Below are positions 1 to 8,806 of a stretch of DNA of 64,000 nt, one piece after another. Position numbers and translations under genes: made by a program. The DNA comes from Erwinia persicina (GTDB lineage: Bacteria > Pseudomonadota > Gammaproteobacteria > Enterobacterales > Enterobacteriaceae), in NCBI RefSeq assembly GCF_014838825.1, contig NZ_JACYMO010000009.1, forward strand, positions 1-64,000, in the 5' to 3' direction. Numbering within the stretch: the first letter of the stretch is position 1; every line of letters starts with the position of its first letter. The notes under the pieces were generated by a model. It had not been told where the DNA came from. It saw only the letters and a list, made by a program, of their open reading frames with translations, and made no database searches.

Positions 1-4
1 CGGT

Positions 5-81
5 GGAGCGGTAGTTCAGTTGGTTAGAATACCTGCCTGTCACGCAGGGGGTCGCGGGTTCGAGCCCCGTCCGTTCCGCCA
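5..81 (+). tRNA. aspU: tRNA-Asp (GTC anticodon), first copy
   Basis: This 77-nt cloverleaf starts GGAGCGG, carries the anticodon loop CTGTCAC with GTC, has the T-loop GTTCGAG and ends with an encoded CCA. It is identical to the copy at 6318-6394. In E. coli the equivalent gene (aspU) closes the rrnH operon and lies before yafD, so an rRNA operon probably ends just outside the window. dkgB and yafC, which lie between aspU and yafD in E. coli, are absent here. Confidence 0.97.
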
Positions 82-93
82 CTAAAACAGGAA

Positions 94-123
94 GCCCTGA
101 CTCATAAGAGTCAGGGTTTTTTT
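94..123 (+). terminator. Rho-independent terminator after tRNA-Asp
   Basis: A 9-bp stem (CCCTGACTC paired with GAGTCAGGG, loop ATAA) is followed by seven T residues. It would end the tRNA or rRNA operon transcript entering from the left. Confidence 0.9.
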
Positions 124-246
124 GTATTTGCATTTCCTTACGTACAATCCACGCCGAATTAGCGCCCGCCGATTGAAAGTCAGTGGTAAAGTCCCTATAA
201 CTGGTAGATGGTTAATCTACCCGGTTTCAAAAGTGCAGGCGGTAAC

Positions 247-1038
247 GTGCAAAAAAAGACTTATGCCATGAGATATGTAGCAGGTCAGCCAGCGGAGCGC
301 ATTTTTCCTCCCGTGGCGATGCTTCATGTCGGCCAGGCATTACCGCCAGGAGCACCCCTCACCACCGAAGCTCGTTTAAAGGTGCTGGTGTGGAATATCT
401 TCAAACAACAGCGCGCGGAATGGCTCTCAGTTCTGCAAAACTTTGGTAAAGATGCTCATCTTGTCCTGTTGCAGGAGGCACAGACTACGCCCGAGCTGGT
501 GCGTTTCGCGACTTCAAACTATCTTGCTGCCGACCAGGTACCCGCGTTCGTTCTGCCTCAGCACCCTTCAGGGGTGATGACGCTGGCTTCTGCGCATCCG
601 GTTTACTGCTGCCCACTGCGTGAGCGTGAGCCACTGCTCCGACTGGCTAAATCTGCGTTGGTAACCGCCTATCCTCTGCCCGGGAACCAGATGCTGATGG
701 TGGTAAATATTCATGCGGTGAACTTCAGCCTGGGAATAGATGTGTACAGCAAGCAGCTTGGGCCTATCGGTGAGCAAATCATTCACCATAAGGGGCCGGT
801 GATCATGGCCGGTGATTTTAACGCCTGGAGCCGCCAGCGCATCAATGCCCTGTACCGTTTTTCCCGCGAGATGGGTCTGCGTGAGGTGCGATTCACCGAC
901 GATCACCGGCGTAAAGCTTTTGGCCGTCCGCTGGATTTTGTTTTTTACCGCGGGATGGGGGTGGCAGAGGCCTCTGTGCTGGTCACCAGCGCCTCGGATC
1001 ACAACCCGCTGCTGGTAGAGTTTGACGCCGGGGCCTAA
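247..1038 (+). CDS. yafD: YafD, endonuclease/exonuclease/phosphatase family protein
   Basis: The product (263 aa) closely matches E. coli YafD, an uncharacterised member of the exonuclease-endonuclease-phosphatase superfamily. Superfamily landmarks are visible: LVWNIFKQQ with the metal-site Asn, LLQEAQ with the metal-ligand Glu, AGDFNAWS and the C-terminal SDHNPLL with the catalytic His. I chose the GTG at 247 because translation from there (QKKTYAMRY) lines up with the E. coli N-terminus. An ATG at 208 would add 13 unconserved residues without a ribosome site. The next gene starts 23 bp downstream and may be co-transcribed. The substrate is unknown; a nuclease or phosphatase role is inferred from the fold. 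Confidence 0.9.
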   Translation: MQKKTYAMRYVAGQPAERIFPPVAMLHVGQALPPGAPLTTEARLKVLVWNIFKQQRAEWLSVLQNFGKDAHLVLLQEAQTTPELVRFATSNYLAADQVPAFVLPQHPSGVMTLASAHPVYCCPLREREPLLRLAKSALVTAYPLPGNQMLMVVNIHAVNFSLGIDVYSKQLGPIGEQIIHHKGPVIMAGDFNAWSRQRINALYRFSREMGLREVRFTDDHRRKAFGRPLDFVFYRGMGVAEASVLVTSASDHNPLLVEFDAGA

Positions 1039-1061
1039 TTTCGCCGTAAAAAGAGCGCCTT

Positions 1062-1829
1062 ATGATAGAAACGAAGCACCACGACAACGTTGAAAAACAG
1101 TTTGGTGAGCAGGCGGGGGCCTATCTTACCAGTACCGTGCATGCCAGCGGCCGCGATCTCGAACGGCTCGACAGCTGCCTGGCGGGTTCAGCGGGGGCCC
1201 GGGTGCTGGATTTGGGGTGTGGTGCCGGGCATGCCAGCTTTACGGCTGCCCGGCAGGTAAAAGACGTCGTGGCATACGACCTGTCAGCAAAAATGCTCGC
1301 CGTTGTCCGGGACGCCGCAGTGGAACGTGGCTGTCATAATCTGCTCACTCAGCAAGGGATGGCAGAAAATCTGCCGTTTGAAGATGCCACGTTTGATGCT
1401 GTGATTAGCCGCTACTCGGCACATCACTGGCATGATGTAGGTAGTGCGCTGCGTGAGGTCCGCCGGGTTCTGAAGCCCGGAGGAAAGGTCATTTTTATGG
1501 ATGTCGCTGCTCCGGGGCACCCGGTGCTGGATATCTGGCTGCAAACCGTTGAAGCCTTACGTGACACCTCCCATGTCCAGGATTACAGCCCGGGGGACTG
1601 GATGAGGATGATGACGGAAAGTGGTCTGGTCATAGACAAGGTATCTCAGGATAAGCTTACGCTAGAGTTCAGCAGCTGGGTGGCACGGATGCGTACCCCC
1701 GAGGTTATGGTGCAGGCGATACGTGCCTATCAGCGGTCGGCATCAGATGAGGTGCAGCGCTATTTTGCGTTACAGCCCGACGGCAGTTTCTGCACTGATA
1801 CCCTGTTTATTGAAGCCATACGGCCATAA
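1062..1829 (+). CDS. yafE: SAM-dependent methyltransferase, YafE-like
   Basis: This 255-residue class I methyltransferase has motif I VLDLGCGAGH near residue 47, an acidic motif II around VVAYDLS, and the Methyltransf_11 element LREVRRVLKPGG followed by VIFMDV. Its position after yafD matches E. coli yafE, whose product (207 aa in the common annotation) is shorter. Small-molecule methylation is likely from the UbiE/BioC-like fold, but no substrate can be read from the sequence. It ends at a bidirectional hairpin shared with mltD. Confidence 0.85.
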   Translation: MIETKHHDNVEKQFGEQAGAYLTSTVHASGRDLERLDSCLAGSAGARVLDLGCGAGHASFTAARQVKDVVAYDLSAKMLAVVRDAAVERGCHNLLTQQGMAENLPFEDATFDAVISRYSAHHWHDVGSALREVRRVLKPGGKVIFMDVAAPGHPVLDIWLQTVEALRDTSHVQDYSPGDWMRMMTESGLVIDKVSQDKLTLEFSSWVARMRTPEVMVQAIRAYQRSASDEVQRYFALQPDGSFCTDTLFIEAIRP

Positions 1830-1833
1830 AAAA

Positions 1834-1857
1834 AGCCCGTCAGAGACGGGCTTTTTA
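1834..1857 (+). terminator. Terminator between yafE-like gene and mltD
   Basis: The stem AGCCCGT/ACGGGCT has a five-base loop, with an A-run before and a T-run after. It can therefore terminate the methyltransferase gene on the plus strand and mltD on the minus strand. Confidence 0.85.
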
Positions 1858-1887
1858 TTGTGCCATTCATTCGGCGGGGTATGACTG

Positions 1888-3267
1888 CTAACTGTCTGGC
1901 GTCGCATTATCAGAAACAAACAGCGTTAGCTTATCGCCTGGCTTGATGTTTCTGGTGTTACTGGCGACGCTATTCCAGCGCACAACATCTTTGATGTTAA
2001 CGCCGTGACGTTTTGCGATACTGGCCAGAGAATCACCCTTACGTACCTTATAGGTGATGCTGTCGCCGTTATCTGCCAGCCGCGTACCATTGCTGCCCAG
2101 ACTTAACGTCTGTCCCGGTTTGATATTGGCACCACGCAAATTATTTGCACGCTGCAGATCTTTTACCGGTACACCAAGACGTTTTGCTATGCCTGACAGC
2201 GTATCGCCACTGCGCACCTTATAAGAGGCAGGAGAAACACTGTTCTTCGCAAGTGAAGTAGGCTGTACCGCTGCGATATCACCGCTTGCCAGTGAGTTAC
2301 GCAGTTTTGCTACGTTGGATTTCGGCACCATAATGTAATGAGGACCATTAGGGGCTGTCTTTCCACGCGTATAGCCGGAGTTAAAGCTCTTCATCTTACT
2401 CAGTGACATACCCGCCATTTCAGCGGCCTGTGTCAGCTCAATTTGCTGGCTTACTTCCACTCGCGCCAGAGCGCGTGCTTCGTTAGGTGCCGGCAAACGT
2501 ACGCCATAACGCTTGCTGTTTTTGAGGATTTGCCCCAGAGCCAGCATTTTAGGGACATAAACCGTCGTTTCTCGTGGCAGCGCAAGTGACCAGAAATCCG
2601 TAGGTCGACCTTTAGCCTTATTGGCTTTTATCGCTTTCATTACACGCCCTTCACCGCTGTTATACGCGGCAATGGTCAGTAACCAGTCACCGTCAAACAT
2701 GCCGTTAAGGCGCTGTAACATATCCAGAGCAACTTTGGTCGATGCCACAACGTCGCGTCGTCCGTCATACCACTGGGTCTGTTTCAGACCATAATTACGT
2801 CCCGTCTGCGGCACAATCTGCCAGATGCCAGCGGCATTTGCAGATGATGTAGCGTGGGGATTAAAAGCGCTCTCCACTATGGGTAGCAGTACCAGTTCCA
2901 TCGGCATTTTACGTTGCTTAATCTGCTCGACAATCCAGTACATATACGGCTCTGCCCGTAATGTTACATCGTGGAGATAGCTCTTGTTACTCAGGTACTT
3001 CTGTTTTTGTTCGCGTATCCGGTAATTATCCGGAACCTTCATCTTCAGCTCGTCGCTAATGAAATTCCACAGATCTTTGTCGTCCGCAAGCGTCGTTCCA
3101 TCGTCCTGCCAGCGCGGCGACAACATCTCATCTGAGTACTGTCCATTTTCACCTTGACCTGCCGAAGACAAACTCTGTGCATGCTGTTCGGGGATGTTAG
3201 CATCGTGCCTTGACGCCTGGCATCCGACCAGCAAGACTGAGGCGAGTAATATCGCTTTAGCCTTCAT
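1888..3267 (-). CDS. mltD: Membrane-bound lytic murein transglycosylase D
   Basis: MltD cleaves the MurNAc-GlcNAc bond of peptidoglycan, leaving 1,6-anhydro-muropeptides, and is an outer-membrane lipoprotein. The protein (459 aa; E. coli 452) starts MKAKAILLAS with a lipobox LVGC (lipidated Cys16). The transglycosylase SLT domain has the catalytic Glu132 in PIVESAFNPHATS and the AAYNSGEGRV motif. Two C-terminal LysM repeats follow (SGDTLSGIAKRLG and KGDSLASIAKRHG). I rejected a start 20 codons upstream because it would bury the signal peptide. gloB lies upstream in the same orientation, 71 bp away. Confidence 0.96.
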   Translation of the reverse strand: MKAKAILLASVLLVGCQASRHDANIPEQHAQSLSSAGQGENGQYSDEMLSPRWQDDGTTLADDKDLWNFISDELKMKVPDNYRIREQKQKYLSNKSYLHDVTLRAEPYMYWIVEQIKQRKMPMELVLLPIVESAFNPHATSSANAAGIWQIVPQTGRNYGLKQTQWYDGRRDVVASTKVALDMLQRLNGMFDGDWLLTIAAYNSGEGRVMKAIKANKAKGRPTDFWSLALPRETTVYVPKMLALGQILKNSKRYGVRLPAPNEARALARVEVSQQIELTQAAEMAGMSLSKMKSFNSGYTRGKTAPNGPHYIMVPKSNVAKLRNSLASGDIAAVQPTSLAKNSVSPASYKVRSGDTLSGIAKRLGVPVKDLQRANNLRGANIKPGQTLSLGSNGTRLADNGDSITYKVRKGDSLASIAKRHGVNIKDVVRWNSVASNTRNIKPGDKLTLFVSDNATPDS

Positions 3268-3338
3268 GTGTGTGTCAATAGTTCGCTTAAAAGACGAGCA
3301 ATAATACGTGCTCGACCCCGACAACACAACCTATAAAA

Positions 3339-4094
3339 TCAAAAAGCGTCTTTCTTCTCGCGTAGAGCGGCAAATACCTGCCATTCATGTTGCGGAGTTG
3401 TTTCTATTCCAATTTTTCTTTGTAATTCAACATCTTTTGTCATCAGGAAAATATTTATTTTACGCTCCTGAGCCAGTTTTGTAGGCAAAGTAATGCCATT
3501 TTTTGCGCGTAACTCCTTAATTTCTCGATAGTAGCGGGCTATTTCTGCATCTTGTGGGTAAATTGCCTGTGAAAAGGTTAAATTAGATAACGTATATTCA
3601 TGCGCGCAACAAACCAGAGTTTCTGCTGGTAGCTGGTTAAGCTTCTGAAAAGAATCAAACATTTGCTTTGCAGTACCTTCGAAAAGCCTTCCGCAGCCGC
3701 CAGAAAAAAGCGTATCTCCGCAGAAAAGGTAAGGGAAGCTGAAATATGAGATATGTCCTAAAGTGTGGCCGGGGGTGGCGAAAATCGTAATATCTTGACC
3801 CAAAATGGACAGGGTATCGCCATCACCAACGATATGCTTCGCACCTTTTGTGCGGGTTTCTTCCGGGCCATAAACCTCCAGATGCGGGAAGCGGGACACC
3901 AGTTCGGCTACGCCTCCCACATGATCCTGATGGTGATGGGTGAGCAAAATGGCAACCGGCTGCCACTGATTTTTCTCCATCACACGCAGTACCGGGCCCG
4001 CTTCGCCAGGGTCAACAATCAGGCAGCGACCGGCATCATCATTTAAGGTCCAGATGTAGTTATCCTGCAGGGCGGGAATACTGGTAAGATTCAT
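3339..4094 (-). CDS. gloB: Hydroxyacylglutathione hydrolase (glyoxalase II)
   Basis: GloB hydrolyses S-D-lactoylglutathione to D-lactate and glutathione, the second step of methylglyoxal detoxification in the cytosol. The 251-residue protein has the metallo-beta-lactamase zinc motif THHHQDH, a second metal region in TPGHTLGH, the bridging-Asp segment [13 protein letters not shown] and the CCAHEYT histidine. The ATG at 4094 follows an AGGAG at good spacing; an in-frame GTG three codons upstream sits on that site. It is divergent from yafS, with 44 bp between starts, so the promoters must overlap. Confidence 0.97.
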   Translation of the reverse strand: MNLTSIPALQDNYIWTLNDDAGRCLIVDPGEAGPVLRVMEKNQWQPVAILLTHHHQDHVGGVAELVSRFPHLEVYGPEETRTKGAKHIVGDGDTLSILGQDITIFATPGHTLGHISYFSFPYLFCGDTLFSGGCGRLFEGTAKQMFDSFQKLNQLPAETLVCCAHEYTLSNLTFSQAIYPQDAEIARYYREIKELRAKNGITLPTKLAQERKINIFLMTKDVELQRKIGIETTPQHEWQVFAALREKKDAF

Positions 4095-4138
4095 TTTTGT
4101 CACTCCTGGATGCTCGAAGGGAAAGAAGATGGTAAAGC

Positions 4139-4861
4139 ATGAAGCCTGCTAAAACACGCCAATTCCGCCAGATACCCGAGTCCTGGTCGCAGATCCCCTG
4201 CGGTGAATATTATCGTGACGCACTGTCTCACCAGCTGCGCCCCTGCCTCAGTAAACTTTATGGCTTCCATCTGCTGAAAATTGGCAGTCTGAGTGCGGAG
4301 ATTGATACGGAGTGCTGCGCTATTTCCCATCAGGTGAACGTCGGGCTGGGCGGCGAGTTGTTACAGGTCAGGGCCGATCCCCTCAGTCTGCCGTTCGAGT
4401 CAAAATCGGTGGATGCCTGCCTGCTGGCGCACACGCTGGCGTGGAGCAGTGACCCGCACCGCATCCTGCGTGAGGTCGATCGGGTCCTGATCGATGATGG
4501 CTGGATGATTATCAGTGGGTTTAACCTGTTCAGCGTTCTCGGGATAGGGAAACTGATCCCCGGGGTGCATCGTCGTGTTCCCTGGAACAGCAGGATGTTT
4601 ACCCAGATGCGCCTGCTGGACTGGCTGAGTCTGCTCAATTATGAAGTCATGCAGCGCACCCGTTTTCAGGTACTGCCGTGGAACCGTCAGGGTGGCAAGA
4701 TGATTAGCACGCATTTACCGGCCCTCGGCTGCCTTAATCTGATCGTTGCACGTAAGCGAACGTTCCCTCTGACGCGTAACCCCGCGAAGAAAAGCGCCAG
4801 TCAGCGACAGCTGCAGGCGGTAGGGGCGACCAGCCAGTTCAGAGAAGAGCGGAAAGGGTAA
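4139..4861 (+). CDS. yafS: YafS, putative SAM-dependent methyltransferase
   Basis: The product is 240 aa, the same length as E. coli YafS. It has a degenerate class I methyltransferase core: the usual glycine-rich motif I is replaced by [10 protein letters not shown], while the later [20 protein letters not shown] and [10 protein letters not shown] elements are recognisable. The poor motif I leaves real methyltransferase activity uncertain. It is divergent from gloB and convergent with rnhA. Function is unknown in E. coli as well. Confidence 0.88.
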   Translation: MKPAKTRQFRQIPESWSQIPCGEYYRDALSHQLRPCLSKLYGFHLLKIGSLSAEIDTECCAISHQVNVGLGGELLQVRADPLSLPFESKSVDACLLAHTLAWSSDPHRILREVDRVLIDDGWMIISGFNLFSVLGIGKLIPGVHRRVPWNSRMFTQMRLLDWLSLLNYEVMQRTRFQVLPWNRQGGKMISTHLPALGCLNLIVARKRTFPLTRNPAKKSASQRQLQAVGATSQFREERKG

Positions 4862-4882
4862 GTATGAAACAAACACAGGCAG

Positions 4883-4909
4883 GGGCTGACCTTTTTTCCG
4901 GGTCAGCCC
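4883..4909. terminator. Hairpin between convergent yafS and rnhA
   Basis: A 9-bp perfect stem GGGCTGACC/GGTCAGCCC lies between the convergent yafS and rnhA stops. The T-run sits in the loop rather than after the stem, so termination is plausible but not textbook. Confidence 0.4.
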
Positions 4910-4913
4910 GCGA

Positions 4914-5381
4914 TTACGCCCCGGCCTGATACCCGACATCATCGGCAGTCGGGTTACCTGCCGCTGAACGCGCGAGTTCATCACAGCGCTCATTTTCAGT
5001 ATGACCTGCATGGCCCTTAACCCACTTCCAGACAATCTGATGATGGCTGAGGGCCTCGTCCAGTCGCTTCCACAGGTCGACATTCTTGACCGGCTTTTTA
5101 TCGGCGGTTTTCCAGCCGCGCTTTTTCCAGTTATGGATCCAGGTTGTGATCCCCTGGCGTACATACTGACTGTCGGTACTGAGCACTACCGCGCAGGGCT
5201 GCGTCAGGGCTTCCAGAGCCACGATGGCCGCCATCATCTCCATGCGATTATTGGTGGTCAGATGAAAGCCAGCGCTGAAAATTTTCTCGTGTTTGCCATA
5301 GCGCATAATGGCACCGTATCCCCCGGGACCAGGGTTGCCAAGGCACGATCCGTCGGTGAAAATTTCTACCTGCTTAAGCAT
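4914..5381 (-). CDS. rnhA: Ribonuclease HI
   Basis: RNase HI degrades the RNA strand of RNA-DNA hybrids. The protein is 155 aa, exactly the E. coli length. The four carboxylates are present: Asp10 in [14 protein letters not shown], Glu48 in NNRMEMMA, Asp70 in STDSQYV and Asp134 in RCDELAR. The basic handle [16 protein letters not shown] is conserved. The start at MLKQVEIF is set by homology; a longer reading frame upstream runs into the promoter region shared with the divergent dnaQ (52 bp between starts). Confidence 0.98.
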   Translation of the reverse strand: MLKQVEIFTDGSCLGNPGPGGYGAIMRYGKHEKIFSAGFHLTTNNRMEMMAAIVALEALTQPCAVVLSTDSQYVRQGITTWIHNWKKRGWKTADKKPVKNVDLWKRLDEALSHHQIVWKWVKGHAGHTENERCDELARSAAGNPTADDVGYQAGA

Positions 5382-5433
5382 CTCTGGTAGACTCCCTGAA
5401 GTAAAAACGCCAAGTCTGCCATAAACGGGTCCT

Positions 5434-6183
5434 ATGAGCACAGTAAATACAACACGTCAGATCGTTCTTGATACCGAAACCACCGGTATGAATATGATCG
5501 GTGTCCATTATGAAGGCCACCGGATTATTGAAATTGGTGCCGTCGAGGTCATCAACCGCCGCCTGACCGGCAATAACTTTCATGTTTATCTGAAACCCGA
5601 TCGGCTGGTGGATCCAGAAGCGTTCGGTGTTCACGGTATTGCGGATGAATTCCTGCTGGATAAGCCCACCTTCGCGCAGGTCGCGGATGATTTCCTCGCT
5701 TATATCGATGGCGCGGAACTGGTGATCCACAACGCCTCGTTCGATATCGGCTTTATGGACTACGAGTTTGCCAAACTCCAGCGCGGCATTCCGAAAACAG
5801 AAACCTTCTGTCAGATCACCGACAGCCTGGCCATGGCGCGTAAGCTGTTTCCCGGCAAGCGTAACAGCCTGGATGCGCTCTGTTCACGCTATGAAATAGA
5901 CAACAGTAAACGTACGCTGCACGGCGCACTGCTTGACTCCGAAATCCTGGCGGAAGTCTTCCTGACCATGACCGGCGGGCAGACCTCACTGACTTTCTCC
6001 ATGGAAGGCGATCGTGAAGAGCAGGAAGGGGGGGAGACCATTCACCGTATCGCGCGTCCGGCATCCGGCCTGCGGGTGGTGCGCGCCACTGAACAGGAGC
6101 TGGCCGCCCACGAGTCGCGTCTGGACCTGGTGCAGAAAAAAGGCGGCAGTTGTTTATGGCGTCCGGCTGAAGCCAGCGAGTGA
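5434..6183 (+). CDS. dnaQ: DNA polymerase III epsilon subunit (proofreading exonuclease)
   Basis: Epsilon is the 3'-5' proofreading exonuclease of the replicative polymerase core. The 249-residue protein shows ExoI (LDTETTG; Asp13 and Glu15), ExoII ([13 protein letters not shown]) and ExoIII (HGALLDSEI) motifs. The beta-clamp-binding motif QTSLTF lies in the linker before the C-terminal alpha-binding tail ending [10 protein letters not shown]. The divergent arrangement with rnhA is that of E. coli. Confidence 0.98.
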   Translation: MSTVNTTRQIVLDTETTGMNMIGVHYEGHRIIEIGAVEVINRRLTGNNFHVYLKPDRLVDPEAFGVHGIADEFLLDKPTFAQVADDFLAYIDGAELVIHNASFDIGFMDYEFAKLQRGIPKTETFCQITDSLAMARKLFPGKRNSLDALCSRYEIDNSKRTLHGALLDSEILAEVFLTMTGGQTSLTFSMEGDREEQEGGETIHRIARPASGLRVVRATEQELAAHESRLDLVQKKGGSCLWRPAEASE

Positions 6184-6259
6184 TAAGTGATTAAAATGCG
6201 GATGAAAACCGCGTTGCGGTGAAAAAGAGAGCAGTTGAGATGTTTCCCCATAAAAAGCG

Positions 6260-6288
6260 TTGACGAAATTCGGGCGGGCCCGTAATAT
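6260..6288 (+). promoter_or_regulatory. Strong sigma-70 promoter of the second tRNA-Asp
   Basis: A near-consensus -35 TTGACG and -10 TAATAT are separated by 17 bp and followed by a GC-rich discriminator (TCGCCTCG), the usual layout for stringently controlled stable-RNA promoters. The tRNA begins 30 bp downstream. Confidence 0.85.
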
Positions 6289-6317
6289 TCGCCTCGTTCC
6301 CGACGGGGAACATCGGT

Positions 6318-6394
6318 GGAGCGGTAGTTCAGTTGGTTAGAATACCTGCCTGTCACGCAGGGGGTCGCGGGTTCGAGCCCCGTCCGTTCCGCCA
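6318..6394 (+). tRNA. aspV: tRNA-Asp (GTC anticodon), second copy
   Basis: This copy is identical over all 77 nt to the one at 5-81, and identity extends four bases upstream. It matches E. coli aspV, which also follows dnaQ. The hpx catabolic cluster starts immediately downstream, a position often used for gene gain beside tRNA genes. Confidence 0.97.
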
Positions 6395-6407
6395 AACATT
6401 CAGAGAA

Positions 6408-6436
6408 AGGCCGATTCGAAAGAATCGGCCTTTTTC
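6408..6436 (+). terminator. Terminator of tRNA-Asp (aspV)
   Basis: A 10-bp stem AGGCCGATTC/GAATCGGCCT with loop GAAA runs straight into a T-run. It ends the tRNA transcript and lies just before the 3' end of the convergent permease gene. Confidence 0.9.
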
Positions 6437-6444
6437 GTTTTACG

Positions 6445-7944
6445 TCAGGACTCTTTCTGCATCGCGACTTTCGCGGTATAGCCTTGTGTCGCGACATTCT
6501 CCACATCGCCACGGGCGATCCAGCGATAGCTGCCCGCACCCAGCGCCACGCCAATAAACCAGCTAAAGTTTGCCACCGCATGCAGCGAGGGGATAAAACT
6601 GATCACCAGGCCAATCGCCACCGACGGCAGCAGCGCCACAATCGCTTTTGGGTTGAAGCCGCCGCGATACCAGTATTTGCCCTTTGGGGTGGCGTCAAAC
6701 AGATCATCGACGGAGATCTGGCTGCGTTTGATCAGATAGAAATCCGCCAGCAGGATGCCGAACAGTGGCCCGATAAAGGCGCCCAGCACGTCCAGGGTAT
6801 AGTGGATCAGCTCGGGAGACTGGAACAGGTTCCACGGGGTCAGCAGTACCGAACCGACCGCTGCGATCATTCCACCGGTACGGAAGCTGATTTTCTGCGG
6901 GGAGCAGTTAGAAAAATCGAACGCCGGGGAAACGAAGTTCGCCACGATATTGATGCCGATGGTGGCGGTGATCATGGTCAGCAGGCCAATCGCCACCGCC
7001 AGGTCGTTGCCCACCATACTCACGGTCTCAATCGGGTCAGTGATCATGCGGCCAAACAGGGACTGAGTGCCGGAGACGATCACCACAGTGACCAGTGAAA
7101 ACAGCAAAAAGTTAAATGGCAGGCCCCAACGGTTTCCGCGACGGATCTCACCCATGCTCTTACCGTAACGGGAGAAGTCGCCAAAGTTCAGCAGCGGGCC
7201 GGAGAAGTAGGAGACAACCAGCGCGGTTGCTGTCAGCATCTGCCACGCCTGCTCACCACCGGAGAGTGCTTTACTCGCCAGAGTGAAGGAAATACCGTCA
7301 AAACCGGTTTTGTATACAATCCAGCCAGCCAGCGCCACCATCACCACGTAGACTGCCGGGCCGGCAATATCTATAAAACGCTTAATCGCGTTCATGCCGT
7401 GCCAGAAGACCATTGCCTGTAGTAGCCACATAATGCCGAAGCATATCCAGCCGAGCTGTGACAGACCCAGCCAGGAGGCGTGCGTCAGGGACGACAGAGC
7501 GGGCCAGAACTTCAGCGAGACCAGCATCAGCGCATTGGCCGCCAGATAGGTCTGAATACCATACCAGGCAAACGCAATCAGCCCACGTATCACCGCCGGA
7601 ATATTGGCACCAAAGACGCCAAACGCCTGGCGGCAGATCACCGCATAAGGGACGCCGGCCATCTGGCTCGGTTTCGCCACCAGATTGGCACAGACCTGCA
7701 CGATGCAGATACCTACCAGCAGACAGAGCAGAACCTGCCAGCTGGCGAGGCCCAACGTAAAGAAGCTCGCCGCCACCACATAGCCGCCCATACTGTGTAC
7801 ATCCGACATCCAGAAAGAAAAAATATTGTACCAGCTCCAGTTCTGGTCACGTGTCGGGGCCAGATCCTCGTTGCACAGCCGCGGGCTGTAGTGTGCAGAG
7901 GCGTCGGTCGCCGCTGCCTTAGAAGAAATTTGAGTGTTTGGCAT
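6445..7944 (-). CDS. hpxC: NCS1-family allantoin/purine permease (HpxC-like)
   Basis: This 499-residue inner-membrane transporter has about 12 hydrophobic segments and NCS1 signatures, including NWSWYNIFSFWMSDVHSMGGY near the N-terminus and a long SGPLLNFGDFSRYGKS loop. The family imports hydantoins, allantoin or nucleobases with sodium or protons. It is divergent from hpxS-hpxA-hpxB, the position of the allantoin permease gene in Klebsiella, so allantoin is the most likely substrate (inference). The ATG at 7944 follows AGGAG; an upstream in-frame ATG adds ten residues without a site. Confidence 0.85.
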   Translation of the reverse strand: MPNTQISSKAAATDASAHYSPRLCNEDLAPTRDQNWSWYNIFSFWMSDVHSMGGYVVAASFFTLGLASWQVLLCLLVGICIVQVCANLVAKPSQMAGVPYAVICRQAFGVFGANIPAVIRGLIAFAWYGIQTYLAANALMLVSLKFWPALSSLTHASWLGLSQLGWICFGIMWLLQAMVFWHGMNAIKRFIDIAGPAVYVVMVALAGWIVYKTGFDGISFTLASKALSGGEQAWQMLTATALVVSYFSGPLLNFGDFSRYGKSMGEIRRGNRWGLPFNFLLFSLVTVVIVSGTQSLFGRMITDPIETVSMVGNDLAVAIGLLTMITATIGINIVANFVSPAFDFSNCSPQKISFRTGGMIAAVGSVLLTPWNLFQSPELIHYTLDVLGAFIGPLFGILLADFYLIKRSQISVDDLFDATPKGKYWYRGGFNPKAIVALLPSVAIGLVISFIPSLHAVANFSWFIGVALGAGSYRWIARGDVENVATQGYTAKVAMQKES

Positions 7945-7996
7945 GAAACCTGCTCCTGTGAATACAGCAATCAATAAACCGGGTTAAGAGAGGTAT

Positions 7997-8012
7997 TGCA
8001 GGATCCAGGCCA
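7997..8012 (-). promoter_or_regulatory. Possible sigma-54 promoter for hpxC
   Basis: On the minus strand TGGCCTGGATCCTGCA keeps the GG and GC dinucleotides exactly 10 bp apart, as in sigma-54 -24/-12 elements, but departs from consensus at several other positions. It lies about 55 bp before the permease start. It gains weight from clearer sigma-54 sites elsewhere in the cluster. Confidence 0.35.
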
Positions 8013-8025
8013 GAATAGAATTTCA

Positions 8026-8055
8026 TGTATACAAAAATCAGTATTCCTGTGTACG
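8026..8055. promoter_or_regulatory. Candidate HpxS operator pair
   Basis: A perfect 8-bp palindrome TGTATACA (8026-8033) and a related TGTGTACG (8048-8055) are spaced 22 bp start to start, about two helical turns, in the 146-bp divergent region of hpxC and hpxS. GntR/FadR-type regulators bind short palindromes of this kind. Assignment to HpxS is inference from position. Confidence 0.4.
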
Positions 8056-8090
8056 ATTGTTGACGGAAATGAGGATGACCGGAGTAGGGA

Positions 8091-8804
8091 ATGAAGAGTG
8101 AAATCGGGCTGAAAACGGCCTCCGACCTGGGCGACAAGGATGAGCCTATCTACCAGGCACTGATGACAGCCATTGTCGAACATCAATTACCACCGGGCAG
8201 CAAATTACCGGAAGAGGCACTTTCTGAGGTGTTCGGCGTCAGCCGCACCGGGATTCGCAAGGTGTTACAGCGCCTCGCCGCAGTGCAAATGATCACCCTG
8301 ACGCCCAAGCGTGGTGCACAGGTTGCCACGCCATCGGTAGAGGAAGCGCAGGATATTTTTCGCACCCGCAGCCTGATTGAATGCGCCAACCTGCCTGACG
8401 TGCTGAAGCACTGTCAGGCTCCCCACCTGGCCGCGCTGGAAAAGCTTAATCGCCAGGAGCAGCAGGCTCATGAACAGCACGATGGGGCCGCAGCAATCCG
8501 TCTTTCTGCGGCATTCCACATTCAGCTTCAGGCGATATCTGGCAACCAGGTGCTGACCGACATGGTGACGCGCCTGACCCAGCGTTCTTCGCTGGTGGTC
8601 GCCGCCTACGGCGCTCCGTGGCAGCAGGGTTGCCGCTGTGACGATCACGATCGGCTGGTGCGTCTGCTACGGGAAAATGCGCTGACCGGGCTGACTGACT
8701 CACTACGGCAACATTTTGATCATATTGTCGCCAGTCTGCGCTTTGAACGCAGTGGTGAAACATTGCCGGACTTCTCCCGGCTGTTTGCCTCGAAAGGAGC
8801 GTGA
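8091..8804 (+). CDS. hpxS: GntR/FCD-family regulator HpxS
   Basis: The 237-residue protein has an N-terminal winged helix (residues about 17-80; ALSEVFGVSRTGIRKVLQRLAA is the recognition helix region) and a C-terminal all-helical FCD ligand domain rich in His. It is the first gene of hpxSAB, with its stop overlapping the next start region. In Klebsiella the equivalent GntR regulator controls allantoin-utilisation genes, and the ligand is probably allantoin or a product. It likely acts on the divergent promoter region containing TGTATACA. Confidence 0.85.
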   Translation: MKSEIGLKTASDLGDKDEPIYQALMTAIVEHQLPPGSKLPEEALSEVFGVSRTGIRKVLQRLAAVQMITLTPKRGAQVATPSVEEAQDIFRTRSLIECANLPDVLKHCQAPHLAALEKLNRQEQQAHEQHDGAAAIRLSAAFHIQLQAISGNQVLTDMVTRLTQRSSLVVAAYGAPWQQGCRCDDHDRLVRLLRENALTGLTDSLRQHFDHIVASLRFERSGETLPDFSRLFASKGA

Positions 8805-8806
8805 TG

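Noticed and set aside
4883-4909. Strong intrinsic terminator between yafS and rnhA
   Set aside because: The T-run lies in the hairpin loop, so I kept it only as a low-confidence hairpin.
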